A DNA stretch of 64,000 nt, from assembly GCA_018818125.1 (NCBI GenBank), contig JAHISQ010000001.1, forward strand, positions 1 through 64,000, read 5' to 3'. The notes under the pieces were generated by a model. It saw only the letters and a program-made list of their open reading frames with translations, had not been told where the DNA came from and ran no database searches. Positions 27,949-35,331 of the stretch are shown piece by piece. How positions within the stretch are numbered: the first letter of the stretch is position 1; the number at the start of each line of letters is the position of its first letter. The stretch comes from Candidatus Rifleibacteriota bacterium (lineage in GTDB: Bacteria > Muiribacteriota > Ozemobacteria > Ozemobacterales > Ozemobacteraceae). A program made the translations under genes and the position numbers.

Positions 27949-29340
27949 TTACTGCTTGTCAGGATCAACAAAACGTTTTACCCGCTCAAATTCTTCGAAA
28001 AAGTCTTTTTCCTGTTTGAGCTTCCGGTTAACTTTCTCGCAGGAGTGCATCACTGTAGTATGATCGCGGCCGCCAAACTTTTCACCAATCTGGTTAAGTG
28101 AAGCTTCGGTGAAGATCTGAGACAGACGCATAGCGACCTGCCTTGGTAAAACAAGATTTTGTGAACGACGCTTGCCGGTCAATTCATCTTCGCTGATATC
28201 ATAGAATTCGGCGACGCGCTTCTGAATCCAGGGAATGCTGATCTTGCCATCAGAATTTTCGCGCAACTGGAATGTAAGAACCTGGTCAACCAGATCTTTG
28301 TTGATCGGCTTGCCCATAATACCGGCAAAAGCCAGAACGCTGTTAAAAGCTCCCTCAAGTGCGCGAACATGCGAAACTACACCCTGGGCAAGATACATGA
28401 TTACATCATCAGGCACTTCAACCATTGACTTGCTGGCAAACTTCTTAAGAATCGCCGCACGCATTTCGAGATCTGGCTGTTGAATATCTACCACTACACC
28501 CATTGCAAAACGAGATGCCAAACGTTCTTCAAGTCTCTGAATCTTGTCAGGAGGTGAGTCTGAAGTCAGAACAATTTGTTTGCGCTGTTGAAACAGCTCG
28601 TTAAAGGTGTGAAAGAATTCTTCCTGCGTTTGTTCCTTGCCGGCAAAGAATTGCACATCGTCAATCAGCAGCAGATCTATCTTGCGATATTTTGCTCTAA
28701 AGGCTTCAGCTTTCTTATCCTTGAGTGAATCAATAAATTCGTTAGTAAATGTTTCAGAAGAAAGGTAAGCAATGCGAGTTTTGGGGTGAACCTTGATGAG
28801 TTCCTGGCCAATAGCCTGCATTAGGTGAGTTTTTCCGAGACCAACACCACCATAAATGAATACCGGGTTATGAAGATTGCCGGGACTACGGGTGACAGCC
28901 TGACATACAGCATAAGCAAACTGATTGCTTTTGCCGACAACGAATGAATCAAAAGTATATTTACTGTTGAACATACCGTCGTATTTGCCTGCAACCGACT
29001 TAGTCGGCTTATCTACGGCGATTTCAGTGGTAATGATCGGTAGAACCGGCTGGTTTATTTTGCCATCAGAAAATGGCTGTCCCACTTTGCCAGCACGTGT
29101 AATTAACCGGTATTTAAGAGCTGGTTCCTGGTTACTTAAAATTCGGCAGATAATTTCTGAGTAGCGCTTTTCAACATACTCACGTGAGAATTCATTCAAA
29201 GCTTCCATTACCAGTTGGTCACCCTCAATGGCAGAAGGTTTGATACAGCTCAAAAAAATCTTGGAACCCGACGTGTTTCTCTTGTCTGCTTTTATTTCTT
29301 CAGTTATTTCGGACCAGAGCGTTTCTATAGACGACATCAT
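27949..29340 (-). CDS. dnaA: Chromosomal replication initiator DnaA
   Basis: About 463 residues, the normal length. Domain I begins MMSSIETLWSEITEEI; after a short linker the AAA+ domain starts at YTFDSFVVGKSNQFA, with Walker A GGVGLGKTHL, Walker B LLIDDVQF and the sensor motifs; domain IV ends with the DNA-binding signature GGRDHTTVMHSCEKV. Start taken at ATG 29340 (a double Met): GAGG lies about 10 nt upstream, and the extra upstream codons would give a hydrophobic, non-homologous leader and run into the DnaA boxes. Three boxes at 29511-29541 lie upstream, so DnaA likely autoregulates its gene and the adjacent origin. Confidence 0.98.
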   Translation of the reverse strand: MMSSIETLWSEITEEIKADKRNTSGSKIFLSCIKPSAIEGDQLVMEALNEFSREYVEKRYSEIICRILSNQEPALKYRLITRAGKVGQPFSDGKINQPVLPIITTEIAVDKPTKSVAGKYDGMFNSKYTFDSFVVGKSNQFAYAVCQAVTRSPGNLHNPVFIYGGVGLGKTHLMQAIGQELIKVHPKTRIAYLSSETFTNEFIDSLKDKKAEAFRAKYRKIDLLLIDDVQFFAGKEQTQEEFFHTFNELFQQRKQIVLTSDSPPDKIQRLEERLASRFAMGVVVDIQQPDLEMRAAILKKFASKSMVEVPDDVIMYLAQGVVSHVRALEGAFNSVLAFAGIMGKPINKDLVDQVLTFQLRENSDGKISIPWIQKRVAEFYDISEDELTGKRRSQNLVLPRQVAMRLSQIFTEASLNQIGEKFGGRDHTTVMHSCEKVNRKLKQEKDFFEEFERVKRFVDPDKQ

Positions 29341-29504
29341 GTACGACAACCTCACCGCTACTATGTACAACACCAACAAAAAAACCGGTACAAAATTGTA
29401 AGGAAAAATTTGGTTTTTAATGCTGATCGGGATGCTTGAATAATAACAGACAAAAGCCTTATCTGCAAGGTTTTTTAATACTAATGATCTGATAATGATC
29501 TGGA

Positions 29505-29860
29505 AAACCATGTGGATAAATTGTGGATAAATTGTGGATAAATTCAAACCTCAACAAATGTTGACAAACAGTATAAAACTTTGGCAACTGTTAACAGGTT
29601 TTTACACATCCGCCAGCTGGCATTAGAAAACTATCACCTTGCTTTTCCACAGTTTCCACCATCTCTAATAATATTATGACTATATTATTTAAATAATATT
29701 GTACACAAGAATAAAAGAATATGTGTAAAAACCAGCAAAGTCAGACAATCGTAAACAAACTTCAACAAAAGCAAAAAACAGCTATTGGAATAATATACCA
29801 GTCAGCTTACCAGACACAACAATTGTGTCTTCAATATTTGGTAGTGTCTATCTTCACTGT
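29505..29860. other. oriC: Probable chromosomal replication origin (oriC)
   Basis: This is the AT-rich gap between dnaA (minus) and accB (plus), where gene orientation switches for the whole window. It holds three perfect DnaA boxes (see separate entry), a one-mismatch box TTTTCCACA (29643-29651), a very AT-rich segment with TATATTATTTAAATAATATT (about 29681-29700) suitable for unwinding, and a perfect 8-bp inverted repeat AGACACAA/TTGTGTCT (29812-29830). The limits are estimates. Confidence 0.8.
29511..29541 (-). promoter_or_regulatory. Three tandem DnaA boxes, 11-bp period
   Basis: TGTGGATAA at 29511-29519, 29522-29530 and 29533-29541; the reverse complement is the consensus box TTATCCACA in each case. 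The 11-bp period puts all three on nearly the same face of the helix. Confidence 0.95.
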
Positions 29861-30030
29861 ATGATAAAAAATATCACTACAAACGAAAAATCGCTGAAGT
29901 GAACGCTGTTACAGCAGGCAACGAGATCATCCAGCGGCATTAAAGCATTTGTCAGACAGACTTTTACCTTTTGTTGACCCTTATCTTTGCAATCTGTTAT
30001 ACTTCGGCGACTCCAAAAAGAGGTAAAAAT

Positions 30031-30552
30031 ATGGCTAAAACCAAGAGTGCTCAAAGTTCAGAAGGCATGGTCGTCGATCAGGTCGTTGAAATTATCCGAT
30101 TTATGGGCGAAAACAAGCTTGCAGAAATAGACCTTGAAACTTCTCAGATGAAGCTTAAGCTTAAAAAACATGGCAATGTGCAGATTCAAACCATCCAGGC
30201 GCCGATCAATCATTCATTCATGCCAACTATGCCGTTTGTTGAGCATTCGGCCTCATCCACCAGCGAAGCTGTCCGAACAGCTGAGGTTAAGAAGGCTGCT
30301 GAAGCTGATAATAAGTATCATAAAATTATCTCACCAATGGCTGGAACTTTTTACCGAGCTCCATCTCCTACCTCTGAGGTATTTTGCAATGAAGGTGATA
30401 AAATAGAGGTTGGTCAGACCATCTGTATAGTTGAAGCCATGAAGATGATGAACGAAATCAAATCCGATAAAGCCGGCAAGGTTGTTAAAATCATGATTGA
30501 GAACGGTAAGCCTGTAGAAAAAGGCCTGGTTCTCTTTCATATAGGTGATTAA
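30031..30552 (+). CDS. accB: Biotin carboxyl carrier protein
   Basis: About 173 residues. The N-terminal domain is helical, followed by a Pro/Ser/Thr linker, then the biotinyl domain with IISPMAGTFYRAPSP and the biotin motif EAMKMMNEI (Lys 36 residues before the C-terminus), as in AccB. It carries carboxybiotin in acetyl-CoA carboxylase, the first step of fatty acid synthesis. The ATG at 30031 is preceded by AGAGGTAAAAAT. accC, its usual neighbour, is missing; a lipoamide dehydrogenase gene follows with 1 bp between the stop and the next start. This is the first plus-strand gene right of the origin. Confidence 0.93.
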   Translation: MAKTKSAQSSEGMVVDQVVEIIRFMGENKLAEIDLETSQMKLKLKKHGNVQIQTIQAPINHSFMPTMPFVEHSASSTSEAVRTAEVKKAAEADNKYHKIISPMAGTFYRAPSPTSEVFCNEGDKIEVGQTICIVEAMKMMNEIKSDKAGKVVKIMIENGKPVEKGLVLFHIGD

Positions 30553-30553
30553 C

Positions 30554-31933
30554 ATGCAGAATTTCGATCTGGTAATACTTGGTGGCGGCCCCGGCGGTTA
30601 CCCACTTGCCGCAAGAATGGCTCGCAAAGGCTGGCTGGTTGCCATTGTTGACTATACTCAGGAATTTGGCGGAACCTGTTTAAACTGGGGCTGTATTCCT
30701 ACCAAAGCTTTGCTTGCCTCATCACGCAGCTATCATCTGCTCAAGAATGCAGCTGACTTTGGTTTAAGCTGTTCTGAAACAAGCTTTGACTGGCAGAAAA
30801 TTCAGGAACGCAAGAACAAAATAACTGTTCAGCTCCGCCAGGGCATAGTAAAAATGCTTGAAAAAAGCGGCGTTAAAATTTTTAACGGCTATGGCCAACT
30901 CTGTAAAGATCGTGTCATCAAGATTACCGGCCCTGAAGATAATTCTGTAACCGAAATTCAGGCAAAAAAGGTTTGTCTCGCAGTCGGCTCAATACCTGCT
31001 GCTCCTACCGTATTTCCTGCTGACCGCAGTATTTTCTGGACCAGTAACGAAGCGCTTAACACCGATAAGGTGCCGGAAAGTCTTCTCGTTGTCGGTGGTG
31101 GCGTAATCGGTATTGAGCTTGGTCAGGTTTTTGCGGAATTTGGCTGCAAAGTCTGTGTGGTAGAAATGATGCCACAGATTCTGCCAGGGCTGGATAACGC
31201 TACCGCCAAAAGGCTTCTGCCCGTATTCAAGAAAGCTGGGCTCGAAATTCTCGTTGGCAAAAAGGTTGAAGCTCTTGCCGAAAAAGATGGTCGGGCAAAG
31301 GCCAGTATTGATGGTGTTGAACGCGAATTTGACAAAGTATTGATAGCTGTCGGGCGCCGGGTAAACTATCGCTTTATGGAAAACTCGGATGTGCAGATTG
31401 TAACTGAAAAAGGCTTGATCAGCATAAATGAACGCTTTATGACTTCTGAACCTGAAGTCTATGCAATCGGCGATGCTGTTAAGGGCCCAATGCTGGCTCA
31501 CAAAGCAAGTTATGACGCCATGATTCTTGCGTCTCAATGGCTAGGTGAGAATGTGGCGGCCGATTATTCTCTGGTTCCATCATGCGTCTATACTCATCCC
31601 GAAATTGCCTGGGTCGGGTTGAACGAAGAGCAGCTTAAAGAACAGCAGATCGAATACAAAACCGGTCGCAGCATGTTTTCAGCCAACGGTAAAGCGCTGA
31701 CCGCCGGTGAAGGCGATGGACAGATAAAAACCCTGCTTACACCTGATGGAAAGCTGCTCGGAGCTATTATCTGGGGCCCTGAAGCCAGTAATATAATAAA
31801 CGAAGCAACCATGATGTCGCAATTCGGCATCAACAGCCATGATTTTAGTCGCATGATCCACCCACATCCGACTCTTTCAGAAGCTTTCATGGAATCAGTC
31901 GAAAACGCCTCAGGCGAAGGGGTTCATGGCTGA
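30554..31933 (+). CDS. lpd: Dihydrolipoyl dehydrogenase
   Basis: A flavoprotein of about 459 residues: FAD-binding GGGPGGYPLAARMA, redox-active disulphide GTCLNWGCIPTKALL, NAD-binding VVGGGVIGIELGQVF, FAD contact YAIGDAV, and C-terminal HPHPTLSEAF with the active His/Glu pair. It reoxidises lipoyl groups of 2-oxoacid dehydrogenases or the glycine cleavage system, and no other subunit of these complexes is in the window. It starts directly after accB and overlaps the next gene by one base. The biotinyl domain of AccB is not a substrate for this enzyme class, so the pairing is either accidental or hints at an undescribed link. Confidence 0.95.
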   Translation: MQNFDLVILGGGPGGYPLAARMARKGWLVAIVDYTQEFGGTCLNWGCIPTKALLASSRSYHLLKNAADFGLSCSETSFDWQKIQERKNKITVQLRQGIVKMLEKSGVKIFNGYGQLCKDRVIKITGPEDNSVTEIQAKKVCLAVGSIPAAPTVFPADRSIFWTSNEALNTDKVPESLLVVGGGVIGIELGQVFAEFGCKVCVVEMMPQILPGLDNATAKRLLPVFKKAGLEILVGKKVEALAEKDGRAKASIDGVEREFDKVLIAVGRRVNYRFMENSDVQIVTEKGLISINERFMTSEPEVYAIGDAVKGPMLAHKASYDAMILASQWLGENVAADYSLVPSCVYTHPEIAWVGLNEEQLKEQQIEYKTGRSMFSANGKALTAGEGDGQIKTLLTPDGKLLGAIIWGPEASNIINEATMMSQFGINSHDFSRMIHPHPTLSEAFMESVENASGEGVHG

Positions 31934-33117
31934 TGCAGTCAGTTGGCTTCATCAATCTGCCGACCTGGCAGGCTGAACTGCAGAAGATTCTCACCCGACT
32001 CGGGCGCGAGGACCTTTTACGTATTCCAGTGCTGGGTTGTGAAAATGTCGAGAAACCCTGGGTTGCTTTTGAAACCGGCGATTTTTTTGCTGCCGTCGAT
32101 AGCGGAATTCATTTTGCCGGAAGCGTGTCACTCAAGCGCCTGCCAGATACTGTAATAACTACCGATGCCGAGCTTGCTATCAGCAGGCTGTTGAATGGCG
32201 ATTATCAGAAAACCTTTTTCAGTGCGGCGGTTGGTGGTATTTTTGCATTTCTGCGCACTATTGCTGATGATTATGCTGTTGGCCGCCCGGACAAATTATT
32301 TGTGCAGAACGATTCGATAGCCGGTTACATACTCAGCAAAATGGAAGCTACCGGCAAAACACTTGAAGAGGCCAGCCATGAAGCACAGTGGGAAAGCATT
32401 GCAATCGGAAACCCAAGTCAGAGTCTGCATGGAATTGTTACTCGCAATCGTCTGGTTTTACAGATCGCTTCTGTTTTTGGCTTGATAACCAGACCAGAAA
32501 GTATAAAAACTTTGGGCATAAATACTTTGTCGAGCGAAGATGTGGCGACAGCAGGTGAACTCGGGTGTTCAATCAGATTACTCGGTCTTGCTCAGCTCGA
32601 TTCAGGCCAGCTTCGTGCTGTAGTCGAGCCCTGTTTGATTCCTTCTACTTATTTGCTGGCGCAGGCTCGCGCTGGCTCAGAGATTATCTATCTGCTTACT
32701 GATTCTGGCGATGCACACGTATATTCAGGGCCAGGTTCAAGTTATGAAACCCAGGTGCGTGGTATTCTCAGCGATCTTGAGCCTTGCTTTTCTGAACGAA
32801 AACAACAGATAAACATTTATGATGGCACCGTAGAAGACTTTGCAGACAGCTTCTATCTGCGTTTTAGCATGGTCAACATGAACGACACCCTGGCGCAGAT
32901 ACTGCAACTGTTCAATCGTGCCGGTGTCGAAATTGACAAAATTCATCAGCCGACCCGCCAGGTTTCACGTGAAACGCCTGAGGCCACCCGACAAAGCCTG
33001 GTTCTCATCACCGGTAAAACTCAGAGAAATGTTATCGAGGCAATATTGGTGCAAATCAGCGATCAAATTAAACTGGCCAGCGTACACGCCTGCTTGCGTT
33101 TTATCAGGCGGGCCTGA
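31933..33117 (+). CDS. Homoserine dehydrogenase-like protein with C-terminal ACT domain, probably inactive
   Basis: A 394-residue protein. Residues about 100-290 follow the catalytic fold of homoserine dehydrogenase: VQNDSIAGYILSKMEATGKT, EEASHEAQ, then SIRLLGLAQ and PCLIPSTYLLAQARAGSE. The last about 80 residues resemble an ACT domain (FYLRFSMVNMNDTLAQILQL). The N-terminal Rossmann part is short, and no GxGxxG loop is visible. At the place of the catalytic Asp and Lys of the family (GLDVARK) this protein reads GIVTRNR, so both are lost (V169, R173). It may therefore be a regulatory partner of the aspartate kinase encoded 3 bp later, or a strongly diverged enzyme. The gene carries the parS site at 32962. 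Confidence 0.7.
   Translation: MQSVGFINLPTWQAELQKILTRLGREDLLRIPVLGCENVEKPWVAFETGDFFAAVDSGIHFAGSVSLKRLPDTVITTDAELAISRLLNGDYQKTFFSAAVGGIFAFLRTIADDYAVGRPDKLFVQNDSIAGYILSKMEATGKTLEEASHEAQWESIAIGNPSQSLHGIVTRNRLVLQIASVFGLITRPESIKTLGINTLSSEDVATAGELGCSIRLLGLAQLDSGQLRAVVEPCLIPSTYLLAQARAGSEIIYLLTDSGDAHVYSGPGSSYETQVRGILSDLEPCFSERKQQINIYDGTVEDFADSFYLRFSMVNMNDTLAQILQLFNRAGVEIDKIHQPTRQVSRETPEATRQSLVLITGKTQRNVIEAILVQISDQIKLASVHACLRFIRRA
32962..32975. promoter_or_regulatory. parS: parS centromere site
   Basis: GTTTCACGTGAAAC, a perfect palindrome equal to the 14-bp core of the bacterial ParB-binding consensus. It lies inside a coding gene, 3.4 kb from the DnaA boxes, which is the usual location of chromosomal parS. 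Confidence 0.92.
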
Positions 33118-33120
33118 ACA

Positions 33121-34329
33121 ATGTTTGCCAATGGCGATGTTCTGGTGCAGAAGTTTGGTGGTTCGTCTATGGGCTCAGTTGAGCGTATAGCAAGAGTCGC
33201 CGATCGTATTGCTGCCAGGGCTGCCCGTGGTAATCGTATGGTTGTAGTCGTTTCAGCCATGGGCGATACTACTGACGACCTGATAGAACTGATGAACAGG
33301 GTTACTCCTGTTCCTGAGCGTCGTGAACTCGATAATGTAATGGCAACCGGCGAAATGGTCAGTGCTTCGCTTATGGCCAGTGCTTTGAACAAGTTGGGCA
33401 TTCGTTCGCGATCTTACAACGCCTTTAACCTGCATTTGCTCTCTGAACTGCAGGGTGATGACTATAACATCGTGCAGGTCGGGCGGCGCAATAATCTGGC
33501 ACGTTTTCTTGAACCGGGTAGCGTTGCTGTTGTTGCCGGTTTTCAGGGTATAACTGCTGACGGCGATTTGACCACGCTGGGTCGTGGTGGCTCTGACCTG
33601 ACTGCTGTTATTCTGGCTCGCGAGCTTGGCCAGAAGGTCTGCGAAAAATATACCGACGAAGACGGCATTTACACAGCTGACCCGCGTATCATTTCTGATG
33701 CCCGCAAAGTCTGGCAACTAAATTACGATGAAATGCTTACTCTTGCCGCATTTGGTAATGGTATTCTACACCCGCGCGCGGTTTCGAGTGCCAGAGATTG
33801 CGAAATACGCATTCATGTGCGTTCGAGTTTTTCACAGGCCGAAGGCAGTGTGGTAGGTCCTGACGGCGACGATCAGGTTCCGGTAAAAAGCATAACCTGT
33901 GATAACAGGTTCATTTATACCCGCATTCATGGTCTGGCAAAGCCAGACGAACGCTTTATGAGAGAACTGGCCGAGCAGCCATTCGTACCGGTAACGCTGC
34001 AATGGAAAGCATATAACGAGCATCAAGGCAGCTTTAGGATAGGTTTTCGCAGAACTGATGCCTTTTTTGCAATTCCATTCTGCTGGGAACAGGCGCACAG
34101 ACTTGGTGCCGAAGAAGTTGACTGTTTTGCCAACCTTTCGACTTTAAGCCTGGTTGGCTGTGGTTTGAACAATAATCCTGAGCTGGCCGCCACTTTTTGC
34201 GGTTGTCTCGACCCAATAATTCCGGTTGTTGAACAGCATGAGCGCATCAGGCTCAGTTTTGCTGTCGAAAAGAATCAGCTGAAATCAGCCATGGAAAGCC
34301 TGCACCAGGCTATATTTCTACCTGTTTAA
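33121..34329 (+). CDS. lysC: Aspartate kinase
   Basis: A 402-residue kinase of the aspartate family pathway (lysine, threonine, methionine, diaminopimelate). The substrate motif is VLVQKFGGSSMGSVERI, followed by VVVVSAMGDTTD, LGRGGSDLTAV, the nucleotide loop KYTDEDGIYTADPR and NGILHPRAV. The C-terminal part after about residue 250 has two ACT-like halves that are diverged and longer in the linker; the usual allosteric-site pattern is weak. It follows the homoserine dehydrogenase-like gene by 3 bp, as one transcript. No asd or thr genes are in the window. Confidence 0.93.
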   Translation: MFANGDVLVQKFGGSSMGSVERIARVADRIAARAARGNRMVVVVSAMGDTTDDLIELMNRVTPVPERRELDNVMATGEMVSASLMASALNKLGIRSRSYNAFNLHLLSELQGDDYNIVQVGRRNNLARFLEPGSVAVVAGFQGITADGDLTTLGRGGSDLTAVILARELGQKVCEKYTDEDGIYTADPRIISDARKVWQLNYDEMLTLAAFGNGILHPRAVSSARDCEIRIHVRSSFSQAEGSVVGPDGDDQVPVKSITCDNRFIYTRIHGLAKPDERFMRELAEQPFVPVTLQWKAYNEHQGSFRIGFRRTDAFFAIPFCWEQAHRLGAEEVDCFANLSTLSLVGCGLNNNPELAATFCGCLDPIIPVVEQHERIRLSFAVEKNQLKSAMESLHQAIFLPV

Positions 34330-34466
34330 AAATGAGATGGTTTATTTTATAGTGTTTTAAGATACTTAATGAGATGATTTTTTTGCCAGGTGAGATTAAA
34401 TGAGAAAGATTAACTTGAAAGGACTGATTTTTTTGCAGACTTTTTTTGCGTTTTTGAGCGTTGAGT

Positions 34467-35099
34467 ATGAGTGATAAAAAAGAAACTGGCTGTGCTACAG
34501 GCTTTTTTGCGATAATTTTTGCAATATTTGCCGGTCTGTCTTTTATTTTTGTTATAGGACAGGAAGCAGGAGTCTGGGGAAATCAAAAAAATGTTTTTGG
34601 GGGCAAAGGTGCTCTTATACTTGCTTATATAATTGTTCCCGGCCTGTTTGTTCTTATGGGTATAATTCTAGGATGGATGAATCGTCCGCCAAAAAAGAAG
34701 CCTGTAATTCAGGCCCTGGATGAAGGCGATATTGGTCTTTTGAGAGAAATCGTTGAAAAGAATCCTGAAGTTATTAATTACAAAGAGAAAGAATGTTCCA
34801 GTCTGGTTGGTTATGCAGCAAAGAAGAATCAGCTTGTCAGCACCAGGTTTTTGATTGAATCTGGCGCTGCAATCAGTGTTTCAGACAAAGAGGGATACAC
34901 TCCATTGCATTATGCAGTCGAATCAGGCAATCTGCCACTGACCAAGTTGCTGGTAGAAAGTGGTGCAAATCTGAGTGCGAGAATTATTGAACCTGCCTGT
35001 TATAGAGGTTTGACTCCTCCTGAATTTGCTGAGAAATTGAGAAAAACACATATTATTGAATACTTTAAAGAAGTTGTAACCAGCAAAAGTAAAAAATAG
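34467..35099 (+). CDS. Ankyrin-repeat membrane protein
   Basis: About 210 residues. Two hydrophobic helices lie near the N-terminus (FFAIIFAIFAGLSFIFVIG and ALILAYIIVPGLFVLMGII), followed by a soluble part with about three ankyrin repeats, the clearest being GYTPLHYAVESGNLPLTKLL and SGANLSARII. Such proteins hold partners at the inner membrane; the partner is unknown. ATG at 34467 is the second Met-like codon; a TTG lies 6 bp earlier. A possible terminator (AAAATGC/GCATTTT) follows at 35237-35257. Confidence 0.78.
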   Translation: MSDKKETGCATGFFAIIFAIFAGLSFIFVIGQEAGVWGNQKNVFGGKGALILAYIIVPGLFVLMGIILGWMNRPPKKKPVIQALDEGDIGLLREIVEKNPEVINYKEKECSSLVGYAAKKNQLVSTRFLIESGAAISVSDKEGYTPLHYAVESGNLPLTKLLVESGANLSARIIEPACYRGLTPPEFAEKLRKTHIIEYFKEVVTSKSKK

Positions 35100-35331
35100 A
35101 GATGATCAGTTTTAGAATTCTTAAAAATAAGCTACATAAATGGGTTTGGTATAGCTTTGGTTGTCAAACATTACCTGCTGAATATCTCTTATACTGACTT
35201 AGAAAGAGTTCAGCCTCCAGATCGTCGAATGACTGCAAAATGCGCTTCGGCATTTTTCCCTGAGAGTCGATACTAGAGATGCAGGAACTGGAATACCAGG
35301 TTTCTGTGAAACATTATGCGGGAAAATTACA

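Noticed and set aside
29171-29185. Second parS candidate around CTCACGTGAG
   Set aside because: Only the CACGTG core and a few flanking bases match; the flanks required by ParB are not conserved.
30031-30552. Lipoyl carrier identity for the gene before lpd
   Set aside because: The motif EAMKM with the residues around it is that of biotin attachment, and the N-terminal half is as in AccB.
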